From contig NZ_CP102269.1 of assembly GCF_025148635.1 (NCBI RefSeq), forward strand, positions 1,364,001-1,428,000: a stretch of 64,000 bases of DNA, written 5' to 3'. The translations under genes were made by a program, and so were the position numbers. The notes under the pieces were generated by a model. It saw nothing but the letters and a program-made list of their open reading frames with translations. It searched no databases and was not told where the DNA came from. This DNA comes from Butyricimonas virosa. Lineage in GTDB: Bacteria > Bacteroidota > Bacteroidia > Bacteroidales > Marinifilaceae. This document shows, one piece after another, positions 25,211 to 34,027 of the stretch; within the stretch, counting starts at the first letter, position 1; every line of letters begins with the position of its first letter.

Positions 25211-25621
25211 TCAAATCTCGTCATTTTTCCTTCTCACTTTTCCTTTCTTCTCCTTTTCTTCTCTTTTTTTCCGTCCTTTTTCCTCCGCATCCTTTATCAT
25301 CTTTTCATTCCTAGCTTTCAATTTCGGATGCAATTCCAAATACTGATTAATTGTATCAATCTCTACATTAGGCGATGGCAGAAAATCCGCAATAGAACAG
25401 TTGAAAATTTTTGATAATTCATTCAAATGATTCAAATTATACTTCTCTCTAAGCTTATAATTTTCAGCTCTATTAACATACGAACTACCTAATCTTAATT
25501 CCATTGAGAGTTTCCTTTGACTCATTTTTGCTGCTTTTCTAAATTCTTTGACCTTATTGATAACGAAAAGTTCAATTTCCGTTTTCTTTATATCCTCTTT
25601 TACATCCTGCATTGCTACCAT
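25211..25621 (-). CDS. XRE-family helix-turn-helix regulator
   Basis: A 136-residue protein. Residues about 25-80 form an XRE-type helix-turn-helix (FRKAAKMSQRKLSMELRLGS, then SKIFNCSIADFL). The last 35 residues are almost all Lys, Arg and Glu. It may start at residue 4 (MQDVKED, 25612). It is divergent from cassette B, which lacks the sigma/FecR pair of the other cassettes, so it may regulate B; this is inference from position. The upstream region carries a clear rightward promoter toward cassette B. Confidence 0.8.
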   Translation of the reverse strand: MVAMQDVKEDIKKTEIELFVINKVKEFRKAAKMSQRKLSMELRLGSSYVNRAENYKLREKYNLNHLNELSKIFNCSIADFLPSPNVEIDTINQYLELHPKLKARNEKMIKDAEEKGRKKREEKEKKGKVRRKNDEI

Positions 25622-25666
25622 TTCAAAATTATTTTAGTGTTAAAGGAAAGTTTTTTGATGAATTAT

Positions 25667-25697
25667 TTTGTAAAGACATATCCATACAATATATTTG
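25667..25697 (+). promoter_or_regulatory. Promoter toward cassette B
   Basis: TTTG (25667-25670), 19 bases, TATATTTG (25690-25697): an exact match to the Bacteroidota primary sigma pattern. Transcription would begin near 25703 and run rightward to susC at 26130. Confidence 0.65.
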
Positions 25698-25887
25698 TAT
25701 TATTGAATTACGTAGAGAGGTCATCCGGTTAATCACGTTCGTAAGTGTAAAAACAAACGAAAATTTCATGGAGAGGCAGAAATGCCAGAAGGGAAGTTAT
25801 GCCTTTTAAAAGGTATCTGTATTGTCAATATTGTGAATAATAGAGGAATAAAATGTATATATTCTTTAACCATTTAACGAAACAATT

Positions 25888-25980
25888 ATGAAACAGAAAA
25901 TATTACCCTTGTTTAGAAATAAGCCTCATCAGATTATAGCGGATATTCTAAAGATACTCCCCAATAGAGCATCTAAATAA
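25888..25980 (+). CDS. Possible 30-residue leader peptide
   Basis: ATG...TAA encodes a short basic peptide starting MKQKILPLFRNKPHQ and ending LKILPNRASK. It lies inside the predicted leader of cassette B, 66 bases before the hairpin at 26046. There is no homology I recognise and the length is within chance, so treat it as a candidate only. Confidence 0.25.
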   Translation: MKQKILPLFRNKPHQIIADILKILPNRASK

Positions 25981-26029
25981 CCTTACAATGCAAAATGCAT
26001 ATAACCGAATTTAAAATTCCCGATTATAT

Positions 26030-26118
26030 AAAATAAGAAAAAACAGGAGTGCATTCTGGCTTCAGACACTAAGAATACACTCCATCACGTTAATTAATTC
26101 ACATTCCTAATTAATCAA
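26030..26118 (-). ncRNA. Candidate cis-antisense RNA against susC of cassette B
   Basis: On the minus strand TAATTTTG (26130-26123) begins opposite the A of the susC ATG, as in the other three cassettes. Downstream come a weak A+T hairpin (GATTAATT...AATTAATT, near 26093-26117) and a 12-bp stem (26083-26046; GGAGTGTATTCT/AGAATGCACTCC), followed by TGTTTTTTCTTATTTT. Only on the minus strand does this stem pair fully (U-G instead of A-C) with a U-tract after it, so it reads as an antisense terminator. Prediction only. Confidence 0.5.
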
Positions 26119-26129
26119 CAATCAAAATT

Positions 26130-29100
26130 ATGAAAAAAAATCCACAAACAAAAGCGAGGCAAAAAAGAGTACTCGTACCAGTGAAAACGAAATCACCCCG
26201 AAAACGAAAGGGATGGGGACTTATCGTATTACCATTTTTATGTTGTTTACCCTTGTTGTCGAACGCTAATCCCACAAGACATCACACGGGGATGAACGAA
26301 CTTTTCATGTCAGAAAATCCAGTAAATGACACGCAAAAAGAAACCATCGTCATCCGAGGGATCGTGAAAGACAAAGAAGGTACTCCTTTACCGGGGGTTA
26401 CGATCTTGATTAAAGGTTCAACCGTCGGTGTATCCACGGATGTGAAAGGTGAATACGTGATAAACGTAGAAAAACGGGATTCTCTAATCCTATCATTCTC
26501 GTTCGTGGGAATGAAGACGAAAGAGGTAAAATGGAACGGCCAACAAACACTGAATGTAGTATTGGAAGAAGAGGTAAGCGAAGTAGAAGAGGTTGTCGTT
26601 ATCGGTTACGGAACAACAACCAAAAAAGATTTGACCGGATCAGTGGCAAGTTTTGACTCCCGAATTATCGAGGAATCGACAGCAACAAGCGTGGCCCACA
26701 TGATGCAAGGCCAAATTCCTGGCTTGAGTATTTTAGCAGGAGACGGAGCTCCCGGTAGTCCTGCCCGGTTAGAAATTCGGGGAGTCCCATCATTAAGCGG
26801 GGCCACCTCTCCTTTAATCGTGGTGGATAACGTCCCGATGACAAGTGATTTTGACATCAACGAATTAAACCCGGATGATATTCAGAGCATCGACATACTG
26901 AAAGGAGCCTCTTCCGCAGCCATTTATGGTTCAAGAGCCGCAGCCGGGGTCATCATGATTATGACGAAAGGCGGTAGACGAGACCAAAAACCGGTAATCA
27001 ATTACAGCTATGATTATAGCACAACGAGCCTCGTTTCCGATGTAAACACGTTAACCACGGACGAGTTCAAAATGCTAGTCATGGAGGCCGTTCGCAATGG
27101 AGCAAAAGCAGAAGGGTATGACGATATTACCAAATACTCCAAATACGCAACATTTGCCGCATCGGATTTCTTTGGAGAGGCAAATACCCCGTGGATGAAA
27201 TATATCATGCGGGACGGTTCCAAACAGCAACATAAAGTCTCCATCCGAGGGGGCGGTAGTTCCTTCGGATATAACGCCTCTTTGGGATACACGAACGAGC
27301 TGGGACAAGTGAAAGGAACGAATTATGAAAGATATACATATGACATCGGTTTCAACGCCGATATTAATAAATGGATCCGAGCTACCGTGAAAGTTTCCGG
27401 AACAATATCCGACAGATTAAGCAATAATGCAGGTCTATCTACCGCAGCGAAAGCCCGTCCTGATATTAAAGCTTATAATGACGATGGTTCCCTGTATTTA
27501 CATTCATATCTCTATTCCGGACGTACCTATTATGTCGTAAATCCGATTATCGAAATGGAAGAAAATACCACGGAGAGCGAGGACCACAATGTACGCCTCA
27601 CGGGAAATCTGGAATTTCGAATTTTACCCGAACTGAACCTGATCACCCAATACACTTACCAAACCCGAAAGGGGGAGCGTTACGCTTATCAATCCAGCCG
27701 CACGCAGGCAGGTAGCGGGTACTGGGGAGATCAAAAAGGCTACGGGAGAAAAACACATAGCAAGACCGATAGTAAAGAACTCGAGATACGCTTATCATAC
27801 ATGAAAGATTTCGGTGAGAATCACAAATTAACCGCCATGCTGGCAAGTAATTATAATGACGAAGAACAGGAGTATTACACGCTATCCATGACTGATTTCC
27901 CGGATGACTACGTGCAGAATGCAATATGGCAAGGAGCTAACCCCTATAAATACGGGGCGGTAAACGGTAGTGCCAGCGGGTCTGTACTACTATCTTTCGT
28001 GGGAAGAATCGAGTATAAATTCATGGACCGTTACCTAGTGACCGGGACAATACGTTCAGATGGTTCATCCAAGTTCTCCCCGAAATACAGATGGGGTACT
28101 TTTCCGTCATTCGCCGCAGCATGGATCGTTTCTGAAGAAAATTTCTTGAAAAATTCCCAATGGCTATCTTTCCTAAAAATCCGTGCCGGATGGGGGAAAA
28201 CAGGTAATGGCTGGGTCGGTGAATACGGGTGGAGGACCTTGTATTCCTCAACCGATTATCAGAATATGCCGGCAACAATACCGAGCCAGATCGGGAATAA
28301 TGAATTGAAATGGGAGTCGACCAAACAATATGATCTAGGGTTAGACTTCGGCTTTTTGAAGAACCAGAGAATAAGAGGTTCTTTAGGTTTCTACAAGAAA
28401 ACCACGAAAGGCCTGTTATATCCTTTCACCATGGCATTGAGTACCGGAATGGGATCTACCAGCGTGAACTTCGCCAACATCGAAAACAAGGGGATAGAAT
28501 TTGACATTTCAGCCACAATTATTCAGAACAAGGATTGGAACTGGTCTTTTGGTTTCAATATTGGGAAGAATAAGAACAAAATTACCGGGCTTGACGCAGA
28601 ATACATCTCTGCTCCCGGACAAACCTACCTAAGCAACACGGTTATTCGGGAAGGAGAATCACTAGGATTGATCTATGGGTTTGAAACCGACGGGGTGTTC
28701 CGTTCCCAGGCAGAAATTGACTACTACGAATCACTAAACCCGGACTATCAATATCAAGAGCAGTATTCTTACCGAAAAACCATTCCCGGAGACTTAAAAT
28801 TTGTCGATCAAGACGGTGATGGGCGAGTAAATAAAGTATATGGAAATCATGAGGATAAAATCGTGTTAGGATGTTCTCGCCCCGACTTTGAAGGTGGATT
28901 CAATACACGTTTAAGCTGGAAAGGCTTCACCTTAAGCGTACAGGGAACATTCAGTTACGGGGCACAAAAGGCATGGACGGCAGAGGCCAATCAATTCTGT
29001 TTTGCCCCCACGGGTACGGCGAACGTGCTGGACGTCGCTCTGAAACGCTGGACCCCGGAGAATCCGGATAGCAATTACCCATGCGTGCGATTGGATTTCT

Positions 29101-29384
29101 ACAACAATGATTTCACAGACTTCTCCGTCTATAATGCCTCGTACCTTAAGATACAAAATGTCAACCTAGAATACAAGTTTCCCAAATACATCGTGGACAA
29201 GACAAAGATATTCGGAAACATCAGCGTCTTCGCCTCCGCAAATAACGTGTGTACCTTCACCTCCTATCCCGGCCCTTCTCCCGAATCATGGAGCAGTGAT
29301 GCTATCCAAGGGGCTTCCGTAGACACGGAGGCTTATCCCAAAACCAGAACATTCAATTTCGGAGTGAAAGTAACCATTAAATGA
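26130..29384 (+). CDS. Cassette B: SusC/RagA TonB-dependent transporter without STN domain
   Basis: A 1084-residue transporter. The N-terminus is long and very basic (17 Lys/Arg in the first 30 residues) before the signal helix (about 31-48). The carboxypeptidase-D-like domain spans about 72-150 (GTPLPGVTILIKGST), followed by EEVVVIGYGTTTKKDLTGSV, the plug (SAAIYGSRAAAGVIMI) and the barrel. There is no STN domain, so it cannot signal through FecR, which fits the lack of sigma/FecR genes here. SusD starts 7 bases after the stop. Confidence 0.93.
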   Translation: MKKNPQTKARQKRVLVPVKTKSPRKRKGWGLIVLPFLCCLPLLSNANPTRHHTGMNELFMSENPVNDTQKETIVIRGIVKDKEGTPLPGVTILIKGSTVGVSTDVKGEYVINVEKRDSLILSFSFVGMKTKEVKWNGQQTLNVVLEEEVSEVEEVVVIGYGTTTKKDLTGSVASFDSRIIEESTATSVAHMMQGQIPGLSILAGDGAPGSPARLEIRGVPSLSGATSPLIVVDNVPMTSDFDINELNPDDIQSIDILKGASSAAIYGSRAAAGVIMIMTKGGRRDQKPVINYSYDYSTTSLVSDVNTLTTDEFKMLVMEAVRNGAKAEGYDDITKYSKYATFAASDFFGEANTPWMKYIMRDGSKQQHKVSIRGGGSSFGYNASLGYTNELGQVKGTNYERYTYDIGFNADINKWIRATVKVSGTISDRLSNNAGLSTAAKARPDIKAYNDDGSLYLHSYLYSGRTYYVVNPIIEMEENTTESEDHNVRLTGNLEFRILPELNLITQYTYQTRKGERYAYQSSRTQAGSGYWGDQKGYGRKTHSKTDSKELEIRLSYMKDFGENHKLTAMLASNYNDEEQEYYTLSMTDFPDDYVQNAIWQGANPYKYGAVNGSASGSVLLSFVGRIEYKFMDRYLVTGTIRSDGSSKFSPKYRWGTFPSFAAAWIVSEENFLKNSQWLSFLKIRAGWGKTGNGWVGEYGWRTLYSSTDYQNMPATIPSQIGNNELKWESTKQYDLGLDFGFLKNQRIRGSLGFYKKTTKGLLYPFTMALSTGMGSTSVNFANIENKGIEFDISATIIQNKDWNWSFGFNIGKNKNKITGLDAEYISAPGQTYLSNTVIREGESLGLIYGFETDGVFRSQAEIDYYESLNPDYQYQEQYSYRKTIPGDLKFVDQDGDGRVNKVYGNHEDKIVLGCSRPDFEGGFNTRLSWKGFTLSVQGTFSYGAQKAWTAEANQFCFAPTGTANVLDVALKRWTPENPDSNYPCVRLDFYNNDFTDFSVYNASYLKIQNVNLEYKFPKYIVDKTKIFGNISVFASANNVCTFTSYPGPSPESWSSDAIQGASVDTEAYPKTRTFNFGVKVTIK

Positions 29385-29391
29385 TTTAATT

Positions 29392-30801
29392 ATGAACAAG
29401 ATATTTTTATGTAGTTTATTGTTTCTCTTTGCAATAACGGGATGTGACAACATGTTCGACGATGAACTTCCTCCACATGATTTAGTTGGAGAAAATGCAA
29501 TCACGAACGAGACATCCGCAGAAACGGCGTTAAATGGCATCTTCTCGAATTTACAGGGTTACGGGACGATGAGCGCATATTACATCTGCGACAACGAGTA
29601 CCGCACGGGATTACTAACCGGAACTTACCGAGGTACATTCGAAACAGATGGTTTGTTAGGTTTCAAATTGACCGAAGAATATTCATACGTTGCTGATCCA
29701 TGGGAATTAGCTTATAAAATGGTAAACGCTGCAAATAATTTCATCTATTACGTGGACAAATTATCCGAGAACCTGTTTGGCGAGAACCGGAAAACAGAAA
29801 TGTTGGCAGAAGCCAAGTTCGCCCGTGCATTCGGGCATGCATTTCTACTAAGGAGATACGGGTATTTCTGGGATATAAACAGCCCTCTCGGTCCGATTAT
29901 TCGTCTAGAACCTTCATCCATCTCGAATAATAGCATGGGACGTAGTTCTGTAAAAGAGAGCTATGAAAAAATATTCGAGGACCTAGATTACGCGATACAG
30001 TACGGTCCCCGGTTTTATTCTAAATACCGTTCCTGTGCTACAACAGCAAAAGCTTTTAAAGCGGATATTTTAATGAATCGAGGAGAAGAAGGAGACTACG
30101 CGGAAGCGATTCGATTGGCAAATGAAGTGATCGCCAGTGATGAGTTCGGATTGGAAGATAAATATGAAGATATTTTTACCAATGGGTACTCTTCAAAAGA
30201 ATTGATGTTTACAAGGCATATCAAGACCCCACCCAGTATGGATGATAACGTGGGGAGCCTGTTCAAAATGTTCGGTGGTGCAACCTATAAACCGACAGAG
30301 ATGTATTTCGAGATTCTGTCCCAAGACGATAAACGTTATGAAGCAACTTTCGATTCCATGATGCTCGGCAACGGAACGGCTGCACGAAAAACACAGGTGT
30401 GGAAGAAGCATTACGTCACATCCGGCGATTGTCCGATGTATTATATGCGTGTGGCCCAGATGTACCTGATCAAAGCAGAGGCGATGGCTCGCACGAATGC
30501 TTCCATAAAAGATTGTCTGGACGTGCTGAATGTCCTACGCCTTCGTTCCGGTAACACGACTTTTAATGCGGCCGATTACAGTTCCCTGTCAGACGTACTG
30601 GAAGAAATATTCCGAGAGAATGTACGGGAGATCGGAATGGAAAACGGGGCTATATTCTATCTCGCCGTGAGATATACCGAGGGCGGTCATCGGAAGTTGA
30701 AAGACATGAACCCAAACTTTGAACATGACGATCAATTATGTTTCCCTATCCCGAAAGCCGAATTGGAACATAATTTCATAGTAGAACAAAAACCTTTATA
30801 A
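29392..30801 (+). CDS. Cassette B: SusD/RagB-family lipoprotein
   Basis: A 469-residue SusD-type lipoprotein (lipobox AITGC, then DNMFDDELPPHD). SusD signatures include FARAFGHAFLLRRYGYF near residue 145, the late MYYMRVAQMYLIKAEAMA and an ending with DDQLCFPIPKAE. It serves as the substrate-binding lid of the adjacent SusC. It is clearly a different subfamily from the SusD of A, C and D: it has no FYYKR-type ending. Confidence 0.9.
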   Translation: MNKIFLCSLLFLFAITGCDNMFDDELPPHDLVGENAITNETSAETALNGIFSNLQGYGTMSAYYICDNEYRTGLLTGTYRGTFETDGLLGFKLTEEYSYVADPWELAYKMVNAANNFIYYVDKLSENLFGENRKTEMLAEAKFARAFGHAFLLRRYGYFWDINSPLGPIIRLEPSSISNNSMGRSSVKESYEKIFEDLDYAIQYGPRFYSKYRSCATTAKAFKADILMNRGEEGDYAEAIRLANEVIASDEFGLEDKYEDIFTNGYSSKELMFTRHIKTPPSMDDNVGSLFKMFGGATYKPTEMYFEILSQDDKRYEATFDSMMLGNGTAARKTQVWKKHYVTSGDCPMYYMRVAQMYLIKAEAMARTNASIKDCLDVLNVLRLRSGNTTFNAADYSSLSDVLEEIFRENVREIGMENGAIFYLAVRYTEGGHRKLKDMNPNFEHDDQLCFPIPKAELEHNFIVEQKPL

Positions 30802-30812
30802 TACTAGACAAC

Positions 30813-31754
30813 ATGATGAAAATGAATATATTGAAAAACGGATTTCAGGCATTAATTATTATGTCTCTGATGGTTGCCTGCTCACTCGGCGACGTGTTGG
30901 AACCCTCAGATGGAGTGAGTATGGCGTTAATGGAAACGGTCGATACGGTGGTAGCCCTACCGGGAGACACGATAAGTTTCAAATTTATTGCGTCAACCAA
31001 CGGGGCAGCCTTACGTCGCATTGAAATCGTAGAGAAAAGCCATGATTTCAATGAATTGAAGGATTCTATCCGGTTCGCTTTAGTGGATGAAACACTGGAA
31101 CTGACGGTAGACGAAGAGGGGTATTTATCCCGTCCCGTTTCCTCCGTGATGATGATTTATCCTGTTATCGTACCCAATGACAAAACAATCGTGGGCGAAG
31201 TACTTAGCATGGCCTTCAAAGCGTATAATGACAAAGGAAAATCCGGAAGTATAAAATCCTCGTTCAAGATCGTAAACTATGTTCGGAACACGAGCTGGTT
31301 ATGGTTGTATAAACTTGCTGGTAAAACCCAAGGAAGTATGTTTTTTAATCCCGCAAAATACAAGGTCTATTCCAATAGCAGTTTCGGGACTCACAAGGAC
31401 GAAATAGACGTGGCCGCTTACACGGCAAGCGATGGGAAACACTATTTTCTGAATCCAGCCCACAAGGAAACACAGGCCTTGTACGTGGCAGATGGGATGG
31501 ATTATGATGCATCAACCATGAGAACAACAAAGTTCATTCCATTGGATAATGTCAATTTTGACCTTGTCGGGGATACGGAACTGGAACAAATGGACTTCTC
31601 GAAAGCCGTGGATAAAGTCGAAGTAACAACCGGAAGTGTCATCGGTTTCGAGAACCAAGACGGGCGACGGGGAATCCTGAACGTGAAAATATCATCTTCC
31701 ATTTACCCGACGATCCAGTGTAAATTTCAAGCGGTAGCTAAAAAACAAGAATGA
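30813..31754 (+). CDS. Cassette B: lipoprotein of unknown family
   Basis: A 313-residue lipoprotein (lipobox LMVACS, Cys near residue 23). The first half is Ig-like in texture (VVALPGDTISFKFIAS); the second has aromatic and charged strands. It lies 11 bases after susD, where DUF4843/PKD-like lipoproteins stand in the other cassettes. I do not recognise a family; a surface accessory of the SusCD pair is likely by position. Confidence 0.65.
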   Translation: MMKMNILKNGFQALIIMSLMVACSLGDVLEPSDGVSMALMETVDTVVALPGDTISFKFIASTNGAALRRIEIVEKSHDFNELKDSIRFALVDETLELTVDEEGYLSRPVSSVMMIYPVIVPNDKTIVGEVLSMAFKAYNDKGKSGSIKSSFKIVNYVRNTSWLWLYKLAGKTQGSMFFNPAKYKVYSNSSFGTHKDEIDVAAYTASDGKHYFLNPAHKETQALYVADGMDYDASTMRTTKFIPLDNVNFDLVGDTELEQMDFSKAVDKVEVTTGSVIGFENQDGRRGILNVKISSSIYPTIQCKFQAVAKKQE

Positions 31755-31772
31755 TTTTAACTCCCAAATATC

Positions 31773-32612
31773 ATGAAGAACATATTTATAATCATTATTT
31801 TAACGTTCTGTCCTCTCGCCAGTTTATTCGCACAAGACAAGTACGAAATATTCAGAAAGGAGATGTTTCTTATCGAGAAACAAGAGAATGAATATCGAAA
31901 AGTAATTTGGGGTGAAAACGATTTTTCCCAAGACTACAAAGACAGCGTTTATAAAAAACATCAAGTACTGGTGAAAGAAAAAGTCGAGTTTGCCAAGAAC
32001 ACCATCCGAGAGAATAGAGATGACGAACGATTCCTGAAAGTATTGGATATTTATGTACGCAATTTCTTATCCCTGGATGAATTTGAAGCGGAGTTGAAAA
32101 TGTTTTCATTTCAGGTACAAAAAACAGAAGCTTGTCAACGTTATTTCGAGTTTATCAAGTATGCAAGGATCAATACTCCCGGCAAACAATGTATTGATTT
32201 CGAGATGAAAGGACATGATGGGAAAACAATAAAGTTCTCGGATGTATATAAAAAGCATAAACTTGTTCTCATCGATTTTTGGGCCTCCTGGTGTGGCGCT
32301 TGTCGGGCAACAATGCCCTCCATTAAAAAGATGTATGAAGTCTATCATGAAAAAGGCGTCGAAGTAGTCAGCGTGTCGCTAGACGACAATAAAGAGGCGT
32401 GGGAAAAAGCTTATAAAGAAGAAAACATTCCTTGGATAGACGGTAGTAATCTGTTAGGATGGAAAGATCCTGTCACTCTATGGTACGCCATTCGGGGAAT
32501 ACCACACAAGGTGTTAGTGGATCAGCATGGGATCATCATCGATAGTGGATTTTATCAATTAGGCAGCTTGGAACAGAAAATAGACGAATATCTTCATTCG
32601 CATAAAAATTGA
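31773..32612 (+). CDS. Cassette B: TlpA-like periplasmic thioredoxin
   Basis: A 279-residue exported protein (signal peptide ending near ASLFAQ). The C-terminal thioredoxin domain has FWASWCGAC (Cys about 174/177) and a GIPHK cis-proline, as in TlpA/ResA-type oxidoreductases that reduce periplasmic disulfides. The N-terminal 130 residues are helical. It is the last gene of cassette B, 18 bases after the lipoprotein gene, and a terminator follows 10 bases after its stop. Confidence 0.85.
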   Translation: MKNIFIIIILTFCPLASLFAQDKYEIFRKEMFLIEKQENEYRKVIWGENDFSQDYKDSVYKKHQVLVKEKVEFAKNTIRENRDDERFLKVLDIYVRNFLSLDEFEAELKMFSFQVQKTEACQRYFEFIKYARINTPGKQCIDFEMKGHDGKTIKFSDVYKKHKLVLIDFWASWCGACRATMPSIKKMYEVYHEKGVEVVSVSLDDNKEAWEKAYKEENIPWIDGSNLLGWKDPVTLWYAIRGIPHKVLVDQHGIIIDSGFYQLGSLEQKIDEYLHSHKN

Positions 32613-32622
32613 TACTTAAAGG

Positions 32623-32656
32623 GGCTGTCCCAAAAGTAAATAGACAGCCTTTTTTC
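32623..32656 (+). terminator. Terminator of cassette B
   Basis: Stem GGCTGTC (32623-32629)/GACAGCC (32643-32649) followed by TTTTTT. It ends the rightward operon before the convergent cassette C. Confidence 0.8.
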
Positions 32657-32665
32657 CTTATTTTA

Positions 32666-32791
32666 GAAGGTTGTTCAAAAAGTGCTTAGATGCAAGACTC
32701 TGATTTACAAAGACGAGGAAGCGTACTAAAGTACGTGACCGAATCTTTGGGAAGCAGGAACGCAGCAGATGAGTACTTTTTGGACACCTTC
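32666..32791. repeat. 126-bp MITE-like palindromic element
   Basis: The ends are inverted repeats of about 20 bp with small changes: GAAGGTTGTTCAAAAAGTGC (from 32666) against the complement GAAGGTGTCCAAAAAGTACT (from 32791). The interior holds a second small palindrome (GCGTAC...GTACGT). There is no gene and no transposase. I recall similar intergenic sequences in other gut Bacteroidales; they could be non-autonomous transposons or processed RNAs. It lies between two convergent operons. Confidence 0.55.
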
Positions 32792-32842
32792 TTTTTACTC
32801 GTTCAGTTTATATTCCACCTCGATAATACAGACGACAGTCCA

Positions 32843-34015
32843 TTACGACATTCTTACTTTCGGAGCCTGCAGCTCTAATTCATTCGCTTCATCTACCTTT
32901 CCTAACACTCTCAATATACGAGCTTTCACTTTCATGTATTCAGACTTGTAATAACCAGAAGGAGCTGATTCCATCAATTTATCCAACCAAGCATTTGCCT
33001 CGTTCATGAATGTTTCATTTCCACAAGTTTCAACATGACGCAAAAAGTTTCGAATAAAGTCCAACTTATCCTGCGGGGTATAGAAAATACCGTATTGGAG
33101 GGAGTGATACATTTCGTCCAACATACCACGAATGTCTCCTGTTTTCAAATAAGCCGCAGCATAGAGGGATGCCACATACTGGGGGACTTTGGGCAGGGGT
33201 TGAGTAAAAATGTAAGCAAGCAGTTCGTCATAGCGTTGCTGATTGAATACACCCTTATCAGGCGTCCACCAAACGAAACTAGATACGGCACTTTTCAAAG
33301 TGTAATCAATAAAAATATCAATGGTGTCGCGGGAAACAACATGAGAGAAATAGTAGCGTTTTGCAGCCACTTTTTTCAATATCGGAGAAAGAGGGTCTGA
33401 AAGATTTCGAATAATAATATCCCATGTTTCTCGAGTATAAAACTCGGCATCGGAAAGCCTATTGATATACTCCGTGACCACCTCTTTTTGCAACTGTGGG
33501 CGATATGCTTTGAACAATACATCAATGTACTGTTTCACGAAAGCACGGTCACGCTCACCAGCATCATAACGCCTTTGGAAGTCAAGTAAAGTTTGTTCGC
33601 CTTTCAACGCTTTTTCTCCATTTCGGATTAATTCGTGCGCCTGCTGGTTGCCCACCACACAATGTTTCAACATCCCGTCTTTATCCACATACAACAAAGT
33701 TGGAAAAGCGGCAACGCCATATTTCCGAGCCAATTCCGGACCTTCACCTTTTTCCATATCAATTTGGAAACAGATAAAGTTTGCGTTATAGAAATCCGCT
33801 ACACTGTCTTGTGTGAAAATGTTTTTCGCCAACATTTTACAAGGGCCACACCAAGAGGTGTAACAGTCAACAAATATCATTTTCTTCTCTTTTTTTGCCA
33901 TCTTTAGCATTTGCTCCCAATTTCCTTCCCGGAACTCGATGGAGCGGTTCTGCGCCCCTGTCTTCCCGAAGAGACAGAGACTGCAGACCAATAATATATA
34001 TTGAATTATTTTCAT
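32843..34015 (-). CDS. Cassette C: periplasmic thioredoxin-family protein
   Basis: A 390-residue exported protein (signal peptide ending TGAQ). The N-terminal thioredoxin domain (about 25-140) carries VDCYTSWCGPC (Cys56/59), DMEKGEGPEL and the cis-proline AFPT, the same signature as in cassettes A and D. The remaining 240 residues are helical and repeat-like, perhaps a binding platform. It probably acts on disulfides in the periplasm for the substrate or the surface proteins of this operon. It lies 12 bases after the PKD-like gene. Confidence 0.85.
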   Translation of the reverse strand: MKIIQYILLVCSLCLFGKTGAQNRSIEFREGNWEQMLKMAKKEKKMIFVDCYTSWCGPCKMLAKNIFTQDSVADFYNANFICFQIDMEKGEGPELARKYGVAAFPTLLYVDKDGMLKHCVVGNQQAHELIRNGEKALKGEQTLLDFQRRYDAGERDRAFVKQYIDVLFKAYRPQLQKEVVTEYINRLSDAEFYTRETWDIIIRNLSDPLSPILKKVAAKRYYFSHVVSRDTIDIFIDYTLKSAVSSFVWWTPDKGVFNQQRYDELLAYIFTQPLPKVPQYVASLYAAAYLKTGDIRGMLDEMYHSLQYGIFYTPQDKLDFIRNFLRHVETCGNETFMNEANAWLDKLMESAPSGYYKSEYMKVKARILRVLGKVDEANELELQAPKVRMS

Positions 34016-34027
34016 TATTGTATTGTA

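Larger units (their letters stand above)
25622..26129. other. Long leader region of cassette B
   Basis: It holds a promoter (25667-25697), a possible 30-codon frame (25888-25980), a strong hairpin at 26046-26083 and a minus-strand -7 box at the susC start. If the promoter is used, the susC mRNA has a leader of about 425 bases. Confidence 0.5.

Noticed and set aside
25624..25631. TAATTTTG on the minus strand as the promoter of the XRE gene
   Set aside because: It lies only 2 bases from the first start codon; it would work only if the later start at 25612 is used, so it is not called.
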